A stretch of DNA of 64,000 nt from Chryseobacterium flavum. GTDB lineage: Bacteria > Bacteroidota > Bacteroidia > Flavobacteriales > Weeksellaceae. The notes under the pieces were generated by a model, which had not been told where the DNA came from, ran no database searches, and was given only the letters and a program-made list of their open reading frames with translations. The stretch is from the NCBI RefSeq assembly GCF_003385595.1, contig NZ_QNUE01000007.1, forward strand, positions 211,015 through 275,014. The letters are read 5' to 3'. Position numbers and translations under genes: made by a program. Of the stretch, positions 26,268-35,400 are shown in pieces (within the stretch, counting starts at the first letter, position 1; each line of letters begins with the position of its first letter).

Positions 26268-26388
26268 ACCAAAAGTGGATCCTAAAATGATTATTACAAG
26301 TGATCCAATAGCAATAAAACAAGGTGGTGTAACATCTACTCCAAAGGAAACTATTAGACAAATTCCTAAAATTCCTAAAACAAAATAA
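26257..26388 (+). CDS. 43-residue Pro/Lys/Ile-rich microprotein coupled to the membrane gene
   Basis: ATG 26257 lies inside the last codons of the membrane protein gene and the frame runs to TAA 26386-26388, followed at once by a strong terminator. Sequence begins MADKPKVDPKMIITSDPIAI and ends in a repeated IPKIPKTK. It is polar, without signal or membrane helix. Overlap, tight terminator and clean frame suggest it is translated. No family recognised. Confidence 0.5.
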   Translation: MADKPKVDPKMIITSDPIAIKQGGVTSTPKETIRQIPKIPKTK

Positions 26389-26389
26389 T

Positions 26390-26419
26390 AAAAACAGCCT
26401 TTAGTTAAAGGCTGTTTTT
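26390..26419 (+). terminator. Strong rho-independent terminator
   Basis: AAAAACAGCCTTT (26390-26402) pairs fully with AAAGGCTGTTTTT (26407-26419). It closes the membrane protein/microprotein unit. Confidence 0.9.
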
Positions 26420-26945
26420 ATTATTTTGATAGTTATCGGAAACTGTTTTCCAAATATGTTCTTACCTTCATTATTTAATGGAAGTTTAAATGATGTTAAA
26501 TCGATGCCATGTGTATGGTTTATATTTTTAATTCTTCATTGATCTTGGCTCTCCGAAATAGATCTTTATATTATCACTTAAAAAGTTTAATTCATGAGGT
26601 TTCTCAATGCCGATTAAGTACTTCTTAAATCAATGTGTTCATTGTCTTGGACAATAATGGTTCTATTTCGAAGTTAACTCTTTTCTTTAAGTGCAAACTA
26701 ACGTACTTTATACTAAGAAAATAATCAGAATAATCTTAAATAATCCCATTGATAGGATAGATAATAATCTTGAAATTTCAAAATCATTAATGTAATTGCC
26801 CGAAATGCAAAATAAAATCATCCTCAAATTTAATACTATAAAATATCATTCATTAAAACAAGATATTTATATAACATTCTGATTTTCAGATAATAATGTA
26901 ATGGTTTAATCAATTGTTTTTCTTATTTTTGAAAAAAACAAGAAC
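26420..26945. other. Gap with degraded minus-strand coding traces
   Basis: No intact gene. On the minus strand between about 26700 and 26400 short protein-like runs appear in shifting frames (LIGIEKPHELNFLSDNIKIY, then INHTHGIDLTSFKLPLNNEG), separated by stops. They look like one decayed gene. I cannot name it. Confidence 0.4.
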
Positions 26946-27203
26946 ATGAAAAACTTTAATGTTGCAGATTTGTGGAGCAGGGATAAAAGGAGCTTGATCA
27001 TTTTATTCTATATTCCTGCTTTAAGTATGGTTTACCATATCTCTGCTATTTCATTTAAGGTATATACCTTCTTTTTTATTATGGGAATGTTATGCCTTAC
27101 TGTATTAAATCTAAGTAAGAATACTACTTTTAAAAGACTTGCATTTTCATTTATAGGTGGATTATTCTTATTTTTGCTAGGATTTTTACTTTATAGTATG
27201 TAA
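26946..27203 (+). CDS. Small three-helix membrane protein
   Basis: 85 residues: a short polar head (MKNFNVADLWSRDKRS) and three hydrophobic helices at about 17-35, 40-56 and 66-84, ending at LLYSM. Basic residues (SKNTTFKR) between helices two and three suggest a cytoplasmic loop. No family recognised. It stands alone between two gaps. Confidence 0.55.
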   Translation: MKNFNVADLWSRDKRSLIILFYIPALSMVYHISAISFKVYTFFFIMGMLCLTVLNLSKNTTFKRLAFSFIGGLFLFLLGFLLYSM

Positions 27204-27336
27204 AAGTTTATGTAAAGTATTGATAGGCTGATCTGAATAGATCACTGCTAAAGCCAATAATGAATTTCCGTAAAAATACGGTGACTAATGTCTTTAAGGA
27301 TTCATTACTTTTGGTTCATGATTTTAACGATACACA

Positions 27337-27494
27337 GCGTAAGCTATCATATTGGTTACTGAAAACCGCTAATTTTCAAAAGGAAACCCAATAGATAGAC
27401 TTACGCCCGTGCCCTCATATGGGCGTGGGCTGAGTCTTTCTGGTTTCCTGGTTCTTAGCGGTACCACAGTAACAGATTGGCTTCAGTTCCACGC
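27337..27494. ncRNA. Candidate structured RNA, long interrupted rod (6S-like shape)
   Basis: A nested series of complementary segments in strict order: GCGT/ACGC, AAGC/GCTT, GTTACTG (27355-27361)/CAGTAAC (27467-27473), CCGCTAA (27366-27372)/TTAGCGG (27455-27461), GGAAACC (27382-27388)/GGTTTCC (27442-27448), AGACT (27397-27401)/AGTCT (27433-27437), and a ten-pair apical stem GCCCGTGCCC/GGGCGTGGGC with two G-U pairs and a TCATAT loop. Small internal loops separate the helices. It is far more order than chance gives. The rod with internal bubbles is reminiscent of 6S RNA, known in Flavobacteria as 6S-Flavo, but I cannot confirm family or strand. No ORF overlaps it. Confidence 0.55.
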
Positions 27495-27546
27495 CTTTCG
27501 TTTTTGATCATAAAATTTGTAGGATGCTAAGCAATTATATTTAAAT

Positions 27547-27581
27547 GCGACACAATTTGTCGCTATGCGTTAGTAGTTTTG
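27547..27581 (+). promoter_or_regulatory. Promoter with palindrome ahead of the RHS locus
   Basis: TAGTTTTG (27574-27581) is a perfect TAnnTTTG -7 box. A perfect inverted repeat, GCGACA (27547-27552) and TGTCGC (27558-27563), covers the region where the -33 box should be, so it could be an operator. Expected start site about 27587, ahead of the leader ORF at 27610. Confidence 0.5.
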
Positions 27582-27609
27582 TATTAGATCACATTTAAAA
27601 ACTATTTCT

Positions 27610-27651
27610 ATGAAAACACATTGTTTATTATGGTGGAACCGGCCACCTTAA
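27610..27651 (+). CDS. Leader peptide with tandem Trp codons
   Basis: A 13-residue ORF, MKTHCLLWWNRPP, between the promoter and a terminator-like hairpin. The two adjacent Trp codons lie inside a small stem (GGTGG/CCACC). The layout is that of an amino-acid-sensing leader such as those ahead of trp operons, yet the downstream genes are a secreted protein and RHS proteins. Translation is inferred. Confidence 0.5.
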   Translation: MKTHCLLWWNRPP

Positions 27652-27671
27652 AGCCCATACATACAAATGGT

Positions 27672-27700
27672 ATTCCCGTTTTTGGGAATTAAATCTTTTT
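27672..27700 (+). terminator. Attenuator-like hairpin after the Trp-Trp leader
   Basis: ATTCCC (27672-27677) pairs with GGGAAT (27684-27689), loop of six, followed by TAAATCTTTTT. It lies 21 bp past the leader stop and 22 bp ahead of the start codon at 27722. Confidence 0.5.
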
Positions 27701-27721
27701 AATCACATTAAATTACAGACA

Positions 27722-29347
27722 ATGAAAAAAATTTATCTTGGTGCATTGACGTTATGCACAGCCCTGGGTATGTCTGCCCAGGAAACGATCTGGCAGAAAG
27801 ACATCAAATCCTCCACACAGGATTTTTTGAGCCAGGTAACCACGACCATTGACCAGCAGTATTTAATTACAGGAAGCAGCATTCAAAGCGATAAGCTTCA
27901 GGCTCCGGGAAGTAAGCAGAATAACGGCTATGACTTCCACCTGGTGAAACTGAACCAGCAGGGCGAACAAGTCTGGGAGAAATACTTTTCCGGCCAGAAC
28001 CATGACTATTTATCCGCAACAGTAGCCACGCAGGATGGTGGATTTTTAATTTCAGGAACCTCCTATTCCGGGAAAGGACTGGATAAGAAAGAAGCATCCA
28101 AAGGTGGTTCAGATATCTGGCTGATCCGTTTGAATGAATTCGGGGATGAACTCTGGCAGAAAACCTTGGGCACATCTTCAGATGAAGAAGCCAGGGCAGT
28201 AATCCAGACTACAGATTTAGGCTTTTTTGTAGCAGGAAACGTACACAACTCACCCAAAGGCTATGGTTCCAAAGATGCCTGGATCATCAGATTGGATAAA
28301 GATGGAAAAGAACTGTCACAACTTATTTTAGGAGGAAAAGGCCTGGATGAGGTAGAGAAAATGATTCCCACGAAAGACGGTGGAGTCTTATTAGGAGTGT
28401 ATTCCAGAAGCTCCGGGATCCGTGATTCGGAAGTAAGGAATCCGGCTGATCCATCTGCCCACCGGAACTTGTCCTCTGCAGCTTCTACAGCCATAAGCTA
28501 TTTGCCAAAATCCAGCAGCAACTTCGGTGAAGGGGATTACTGGATCATAAAGTTAGATAAGAACGGAAAGGTGGAATGGGAAAAGAACTATGGGGGAGCC
28601 GGAGATGACCATTTACGGACCCTTTCTCTGAAATCCGATGGATATATTATCGGTGGCGAATCAAGATCAGAGAGATCCGGTAACAAGACTACAGGAATAG
28701 AAGAAGGCACGGACTTATGGCTGATTGCCCTTGACGAACGTGGCAATGAACAGTGGCAGAAATCTTACAATTTTAAAAACCGTGATATCCTGATGGGAAT
28801 GAATGTTCTTCATTCAGCAGATGATAAAGGAACCAAGGGAATTCTTTTAGGAGGCTACACCCAGGCAGAAGGAAGAATAGAAACCGGGGATGAAACCTTC
28901 TGGATGCTGTACCTGGATGGCAATGGCAATGAACAGTGGAGAAAGCATGTAAAAGAGGAATCTAAAAAGAAGGAGGAAAGGCTTTCAGATCTGAGGCTTA
29001 ACCGGGATGGCTCGATAATCCTTGCAGGAACCAGTGCAGAAGAGCTGGGGAAAGAAAACTGGAAGATTGTAAAGCTTGGTGACAGACAGGTAGACCAGCT
29101 GATCGAGAAACGTGACATTAAGATCTATCCGAACCCGGTATCTGATTATGCTTATGTGGAAATAGGTTTTGCCTTTAAAGATGCTCAAATTACAGTTTAC
29201 GATATGAGCGGAAGACAGCTCCAAAGCCTCACAACAAAGAATTCTGTAACCAAGATCAATACTCAGGCTTTGATACAGGGAGCTTACCTGGTGACTATAA
29301 AAACAAATGATAACAAAACAGCGAATGCTAAACTGATTAAGAAATAA
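27722..29347 (+). CDS. Secreted repeat protein with T9SS type A sorting domain
   Basis: 541 residues. Signal peptide (MKKIYLGALTLCTALGMSAQ). The body holds about six repeats of the type DIWLIRLNEFGDELWQKTLG followed by a Gly/Asp-rich turn, a beta-propeller pattern. The C-terminus (IKIYPNPVSDYAYVEIGF to KLIKK) is a T9SS sorting domain. It is exported to the cell surface. First gene of an apparent operon with two RHS/YD proteins (4 bp and 7 bp gaps), so it may help anchor or present them; that is inference. Confidence 0.85.
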   Translation: MKKIYLGALTLCTALGMSAQETIWQKDIKSSTQDFLSQVTTTIDQQYLITGSSIQSDKLQAPGSKQNNGYDFHLVKLNQQGEQVWEKYFSGQNHDYLSATVATQDGGFLISGTSYSGKGLDKKEASKGGSDIWLIRLNEFGDELWQKTLGTSSDEEARAVIQTTDLGFFVAGNVHNSPKGYGSKDAWIIRLDKDGKELSQLILGGKGLDEVEKMIPTKDGGVLLGVYSRSSGIRDSEVRNPADPSAHRNLSSAASTAISYLPKSSSNFGEGDYWIIKLDKNGKVEWEKNYGGAGDDHLRTLSLKSDGYIIGGESRSERSGNKTTGIEEGTDLWLIALDERGNEQWQKSYNFKNRDILMGMNVLHSADDKGTKGILLGGYTQAEGRIETGDETFWMLYLDGNGNEQWRKHVKEESKKKEERLSDLRLNRDGSIILAGTSAEELGKENWKIVKLGDRQVDQLIEKRDIKIYPNPVSDYAYVEIGFAFKDAQITVYDMSGRQLQSLTTKNSVTKINTQALIQGAYLVTIKTNDNKTANAKLIKK

Positions 29348-29350
29348 CAA

Positions 29351-32300
29351 ATGAAAAAATATTTTACTTTTTCCGCATTGACTTTAGCGGTGTATTTTCT
29401 GCATGCACAGATCAACAGCGGAAAACCATACAGTCCTATAATTTTTAGCAACAGTCCTATTGCGGCGAGCTTAGGACAGTATAATCCGACCTCAATAGAT
29501 TTATTTTCCGGACAACCCAATATCAGCTTTAATCTTTTTAGCTTTTCGAGAGAAGGATATGATCTGAGCCTGGATCTCTCCTATAACCTGGCATCAATAA
29601 AGCCTGATATTTTACCTACATGGACAGGCGCGGGATGGAACCTTAATGCAGGTGGAGTGATCACCCGTTCCGTGAACGGCGGAGTGGATGAAGTGATGGT
29701 GGGAATGAATGGTGAGACGGTACCAAACAGATATTCTTATTATGATAATTTTAGCTCACTGGATAATGACCAGTGGGATTCCACCACAGCACTAGCACAA
29801 TTTATCAATAACAACCGTTCCATTGGAGGTGGAACCAGGACAGCATATCCTGCACCTGATGAATTCAACTTCAATGTGAATGGAATGTCAGGGTCTTTCT
29901 ACAAAGACCATAAAGGAAAATGGGTGATCGCATCCGGAGATTTTAAAGACATTAAAATTGAAGATGAACTGGCCACAGACTTTTCTTTATATGAAGATGG
30001 ACGCCATGCCATTAATAGTAAAACCCATAAAATCAAAAGGATTATTTATGGTTTTACATTGACTGACCAAAAAGGAATCCGCTATATCTTCGGTAAAACG
30101 CCTCAGTCCATTGAATTTTCCGCAACACCTTATATTTCGCCCGCAGATCCCTATAATCCACATTTTATCGCTAATTCATGGTTTTTGACAAAGGTTATCC
30201 TGCCAAGTAATTTTGAGATCACCTTTAATTATTTGCGGGAAAATAAAGCCTTGTTTAAAATGCACCATACTTTTGCATCAATGGATTATAAGGTAGGCAA
30301 TGTAAATGCTGGCGGGCAGCAGAAAATAACTAAAAATCCTGAACGTACTTTTGTGGTCTATCCAAAAGATATTAATATCAATAATATTTATACGATAGAG
30401 TTTCTTAAAAGTACAGCAAATGTTGCGCAGTATAATTTTACTGGTATAAGCAATACCCAATGGAATTCTTCTTTCGGATATGACCATCATTTCGGTGTGG
30501 ATCTCATGGCTGCCAAACAATTTTACAAACTGGATAAAATTTCTATTAAAAAGGATTCAGTGATTGAAGAGGTAAGCTTTTCCTACCTGGAGGATCCTGC
30601 TAAAAAATTATTCCTGACAGGCTTTAACAGAAATGGACAGTCATATCAGCTGGAATATTACTCTACGGACTTACCTGGGTTTAACCTGATGAAAAATGAT
30701 CATTGGGGATATTTTAACAACAAAACTTACCTGGGTACAGTTACTCCGGCCAATGGACTCAAATATTCGCTTGATCAGATGAAAAATGTACTGCCTGCCT
30801 ATAAGGAAACTGATCCGGCCCAATTAACCCTGGGAGTACTGAAAAAAATTATTTACCCAACAAAAGGTTCTAATGAATTTGTGTATGAACCACATGAATA
30901 CAGCAAGGTCATTGATGTACAAAACACAACGCCTTATGAATTTGTCCTGGAATCTTCTGTCAACAAAATTGCCGGAGGTCTCCGGATTAAGAAAACCATA
31001 ACCGCCCCCGGGGATGGCCAGAATATTGTAAAGGAATATTTTTATACCGATACAGGAACCACGACGGGAGTGTCCTCAGGGATATTGTCTGCTAAGCCCG
31101 TTCATTTTGAAGAGGACCGGAACAGTACTGCATATCAATACCGCTTTGCTGACATGCCGGTTCTTCAGGATAATAATACAAAGGGGAAGCATGTGGTTTA
31201 TAGTAAGGTGACAGAAAGAGTGGGGGGAACAGATTTGGGAGGTACCACCGAATATGTTTTTTCCAACAGTGATAACGGGTTTATCGACAAACGGGCCAAT
31301 ACCATTTCCTTTATGTCTTTTGGAAACCAGGCTACCTATAATAATCTGAGACACCTTAAATACAATTCCCTGGAATCTGAAAGAGGCAAGCCCCTGAGTG
31401 TGACCAAAAAAGACAAGGATGGCAAAATAGTACAAAAAACAACCTATAAATACAACGATGCCCCTGCCAGGTTTAACAGTACAGTCAGGGCTTACGATTT
31501 TCAGGACAATGTGTATGGTGAACCTTATTATCACGGAGCATTTACCCATCTGAACGGAATGGCTGAATTGATCCGGTTATCTGCCTATAATATTTACAGC
31601 TATAACCCTTACCTGAGTGAAAAACAAGATGTGTATTACAAAGATAATGTTGCCAGCTTAACAGAAACAACAAAATATACCTACGGAAGTGCGCAGCACA
31701 ATCAGGTTACCAAAGAAGAATTTCTTGATGGGTCAGGTGTTACCACAACTACGGCATTTAATTATGCCCATGAAAAGGGGAATCAGTTCATGATCCTGAA
31801 AAACATGATTGGTATTCCACTGGAAACGACCATAACAAAAACAGACGCAGGAACGTCAATGACAAGCTCAAAAGAGGGAACCGTATACCCAGCCAGCCAG
31901 ACTGAAGCTGATACTAAAACCGCAGGTTTAGCATTGCCAATGTCCATTTTATCTTATAATCTGCATACCAGTCCTATATCAGAAGTTCAGGAAGTGAGTT
32001 TTGATAAATACAATGCAAAAGGTAACCTCACCCAATATACACCGAAAGGAGGTTCTCCGGTGACTGTGATATGGGGCTATAATGATACGGTACCGATTGC
32101 AAAGATTGAAGGAGCTGCCCTTGCTAATATTTCCCAAGCATTAATTGATGGGATTGTGACTGCATCAAATACGGATGCTTCAGCAGGCGCAAATAATGAT
32201 GAAACCTCTTTTATTTCTGCATTGGACAGTTTTAGGAAAAACAGCAGCCTGTCTGCATTTCAGGTTACAACCTATAGCTATGATCCGTTGGTGGGACTTA

Positions 32301-32449
32301 GGAGCCTGACTCCTCCATCTGGAGTAAGGGAAGTTTACTTCTATGATACATTAAACAGATTAAAGGAGGTAAAGCAGCAACAGAAAGATGATGCCGGGAA
32401 CCTTGTCTATAAAACCGTAAAAGAGTATAGCTATAACTACAAGCAGTAA
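29351..32449 (+). CDS. Large secreted YD/RHS-related shell protein
   Basis: 1032 residues with a signal peptide (MKKYFTFSALTLAVYFLHAQ). The N-terminal half (SGQPNISFNLFSFSREGYDLSL and following, WTGAGWNLNAGGVITRSVNG) resembles the SpvB/RHS-associated beginning of insecticidal-toxin-type proteins; the second half has YD-like repeats (TYKYNDAPARFN, TFNYAHEKG-like, YSYDPLVGLRSLTPPSGVREVYFYDTLNRLKEV, quoted in parts). It lacks a toxin tip. Together with the next gene it may form a two-part shell, as in split TcB/TcC cages; inference. Sec-exported. Confidence 0.75.
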   Translation: MKKYFTFSALTLAVYFLHAQINSGKPYSPIIFSNSPIAASLGQYNPTSIDLFSGQPNISFNLFSFSREGYDLSLDLSYNLASIKPDILPTWTGAGWNLNAGGVITRSVNGGVDEVMVGMNGETVPNRYSYYDNFSSLDNDQWDSTTALAQFINNNRSIGGGTRTAYPAPDEFNFNVNGMSGSFYKDHKGKWVIASGDFKDIKIEDELATDFSLYEDGRHAINSKTHKIKRIIYGFTLTDQKGIRYIFGKTPQSIEFSATPYISPADPYNPHFIANSWFLTKVILPSNFEITFNYLRENKALFKMHHTFASMDYKVGNVNAGGQQKITKNPERTFVVYPKDININNIYTIEFLKSTANVAQYNFTGISNTQWNSSFGYDHHFGVDLMAAKQFYKLDKISIKKDSVIEEVSFSYLEDPAKKLFLTGFNRNGQSYQLEYYSTDLPGFNLMKNDHWGYFNNKTYLGTVTPANGLKYSLDQMKNVLPAYKETDPAQLTLGVLKKIIYPTKGSNEFVYEPHEYSKVIDVQNTTPYEFVLESSVNKIAGGLRIKKTITAPGDGQNIVKEYFYTDTGTTTGVSSGILSAKPVHFEEDRNSTAYQYRFADMPVLQDNNTKGKHVVYSKVTERVGGTDLGGTTEYVFSNSDNGFIDKRANTISFMSFGNQATYNNLRHLKYNSLESERGKPLSVTKKDKDGKIVQKTTYKYNDAPARFNSTVRAYDFQDNVYGEPYYHGAFTHLNGMAELIRLSAYNIYSYNPYLSEKQDVYYKDNVASLTETTKYTYGSAQHNQVTKEEFLDGSGVTTTTAFNYAHEKGNQFMILKNMIGIPLETTITKTDAGTSMTSSKEGTVYPASQTEADTKTAGLALPMSILSYNLHTSPISEVQEVSFDKYNAKGNLTQYTPKGGSPVTVIWGYNDTVPIAKIEGAALANISQALIDGIVTASNTDASAGANNDETSFISALDSFRKNSSLSAFQVTTYSYDPLVGLRSLTPPSGVREVYFYDTLNRLKEVKQQQKDDAGNLVYKTVKEYSYNYKQ

Positions 32450-32455
32450 TAACCT

Positions 32456-35400
32456 ATGAAAAGATATAATTTATTTAAATCACGAATATTGACCCTGTTA
32501 GGGTTAACCATACTTGGTATTGCCAAGGCGCAAACTTTAACTGAAAACTACATCCGGTCACAAACTTGCTTAAGTTCAGACTGTATCAAAAAGACAGAGA
32601 CCTTAACTTATTATGATGGTCTGGGAAGACCTAAACAGGTGGTTAATGTTAAAGCAACGCCTACCGGTAAAGATTTTGTTACGCCTGTTGTATATGATGT
32701 TTTCGGTCGGCAGGCAAAAGAAATTTTGCCCACTCCTGTAAACACCTTAAACGGGGGAATCCATACAGGAATTATAAATGAAAATAATGCAAATATTTAC
32801 TATGGTGTAACAAATGCATTTTCGGAAACGCAGTTTGAGAGTTCACCCCTTGGAAGAATTGAGCGCCTGGCACACCCGGGAGAACCGTGGAAAATGACTG
32901 GAGGAAAAGTGCTGCAATATAGCTATAGCTTTAATGTTCAAAATGAGGTCAAAAAGTTTATAGCTACTTCATCCCTAAGTAATGGGAGTACTATTTCTAC
33001 TTTAAAATTATCCACTGAGAATACAGCATATGCCTCAGGGGGAGTATATAAACCTGGAACATTGTATAAAACCATTGCTACAGATGAGGATGGTAATCCA
33101 GTAACTGAATTTAAAAATGGAAGTGGACAGACCCTCCTTATCCGTAAAACTGATGGTAGTCAAAATTTAGATACTTATTATGTATATAACGAATATGACC
33201 AGCTGGCATTTATTGTTCCTCCAAAAGCAGTAAAAAATATCCTGACCAGTCTTATCGTTACGCCTGAAATTGTTGATGAGTTTTGTTTCCAATATCGATA
33301 TGATGGAAAAGACCGGCAGGTGGAAAAGAAAATTCCCGGCAAAGGTTGGGAACATATGGTGTACAATAAGGCAGACCAGTTAGTTATGTCACGTGATGCC
33401 GTATTGTCCCAACAAGGAAAATGGTTGTTCACCAAATACGATGAATTTGGCAGGGTGGCCTATACAGGTATTTCTAATAATGCCGCATCACGCCAGACGG
33501 TGCAAAATAGTATAGATGCTAACACCAATCTATTTGAAAAAAGAAGCACAACGGCTTTTACAAATAGCGGCATGGCCGTGTATTACACAAACCTGAGTGG
33601 ACCTACAACAGTAACCCATGTGCTTACAGTCAACTATTATGACACGTACCCTTCGGGTGCACCTGCCGTCCCTGCCGAAGTATTGGGACAAAAAACAATG
33701 ACCGCAACAGTGGGAACAGACCCATTTTACACAAAAGGACTTCAGACAGCATCCTATGTTAAAAATATCGAAGACGACAGTTGGACAAAAACTTTCAGTT
33801 ACTATGATACAAAAGGCAGGCTTATCGCTTCTAAGTTAACTAACCATCTGGGAGGTTACACCAACCGCGATATAAAATTAGATTTCACGGGTCTTATTGA
33901 AGAAAATTACACCTATCATAAAAGAACTTCAGCGGATACGGAGACTAAAATTAAAGAAACGTTCGTATATGATTCCCAGAACAGGCTTGTAAAACAATAT
34001 CACCAGGTCAATTCTTTGGCTGAGGAACTTTTATCTGACAATACCTACAATGACTTAGGGCAGCTTATCAATAAAAAAACAGGAAATACGACTGGGACTC
34101 CACTCCAGTCAATCGATTATACCTATAACATCCGCGGTTGGCTAACGTCGATAAACAACCCTAATAAAGCAGGAGGTTTTACAGGGAAACTGTTCGGCCT
34201 GGAATTGAAGTATGATAATCCTGTTAATGCTTTTGCAGGTGCCGCCAAATTTAACGGCAATATTTCCCAAGCGGATTGGAAGACGGCTAACGATGGAGTA
34301 TTAAGAAGGTATACTTACGAGTATGATAAAATAAACAGGCTAGTTCATGGTGCATATTCAAAACCCGGAGCTACGGTTGAAAACACTATGGCCTATACGG
34401 AATGGCTAATGTATGATGAAAATGGGAATATCGTTCATATAGACCGATATGGAGGTAGTGACGGGAATCAGCCGGAAATGATTGATGAACTGGAATACAC
34501 CTATAATGGAAACAGGCTTATCAATATTAGCGATAATACGTTCAATCCATCCGGATATCCCGTAGGTGGTCAGAACATTGGTTATGATCTGAACGGCAAC
34601 ATGACAGATCATAAGGATAGGAAGATTAACAGCATTTCCTATAACCATCTCAACCTTCCTGTAACCGTTAATATGGTTCAGGGATCGGGAATTGGAACTT
34701 CTAGAAATGGAAATATCATCGACTTTAAGTATATGGCAAATGGTAACAAAGTTGAAAAGATAACCGATTATGTAAATCCGTATACAACGGATCTCACTTA
34801 TACTGATTACCTGGGAGAGTTCCAATACGAAAGAACCTATGTCAAATCGAATACCGCAACCAATCCCTCTGATTCGGGATATTTGCTTCAGTTTTTTCCA
34901 ACAAGTGAAGGCTATTACGATTTTCAAAAGAAACGTTATATTTACAATTATGTAGATCAGGTTGGAAATGTAAGGCTCAGTTACTACAAAAATGCTTCCG
35001 GAGCTGCTGTAATTGACAAAGAAACTAACTACTATCCATTCGGATTGGAACATATGGGGTACAATGGAGGGTTGTCCCAGCTTCAGACCTATCGTTATGG
35101 TTTCCAGAATCAGGAAAGACAATCAGAGACAGGATGGAGTTCTTTCAAATGGCGGAATTATGATCCTGCAATGGCCAGGTTCTTTAATGTTGACCCGTTA
35201 AGTGAAAAATATGGCTATCAGTCACCTTATAATTTCTCAGAGAACAGGGTTGTCGATGGCCGAGAACTGGAAGGGTTAGAATGGATACCCATACCAATTT
35301 ATCGAGGGGGTGCTGCTGTACCGCCCCCACCGCATGGAGGAGGCTCGGGAATCTACGAGCAGGCGAAGAGTAATGCCATTAATAATTACAATGGATTATT

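Noticed and set aside
27337..27494. Insertion-sequence inverted repeats or a simple terminator as explanation of the rod
   Set aside because: Arms are many short helices with regular internal loops, no transposase or target duplication is near, and the structure is far longer than a terminator.
31076..31549. Minus-strand frame of 157 codons
   Set aside because: Antisense to the YD/RHS-type protein; no signal, motif or promoter.
34406..35122. Open minus-strand frame of 238 codons opposite the RHS toxin
   Set aside because: Ile/Val-rich shadow of the repetitive RHS sequence with no recognisable motif or start context.
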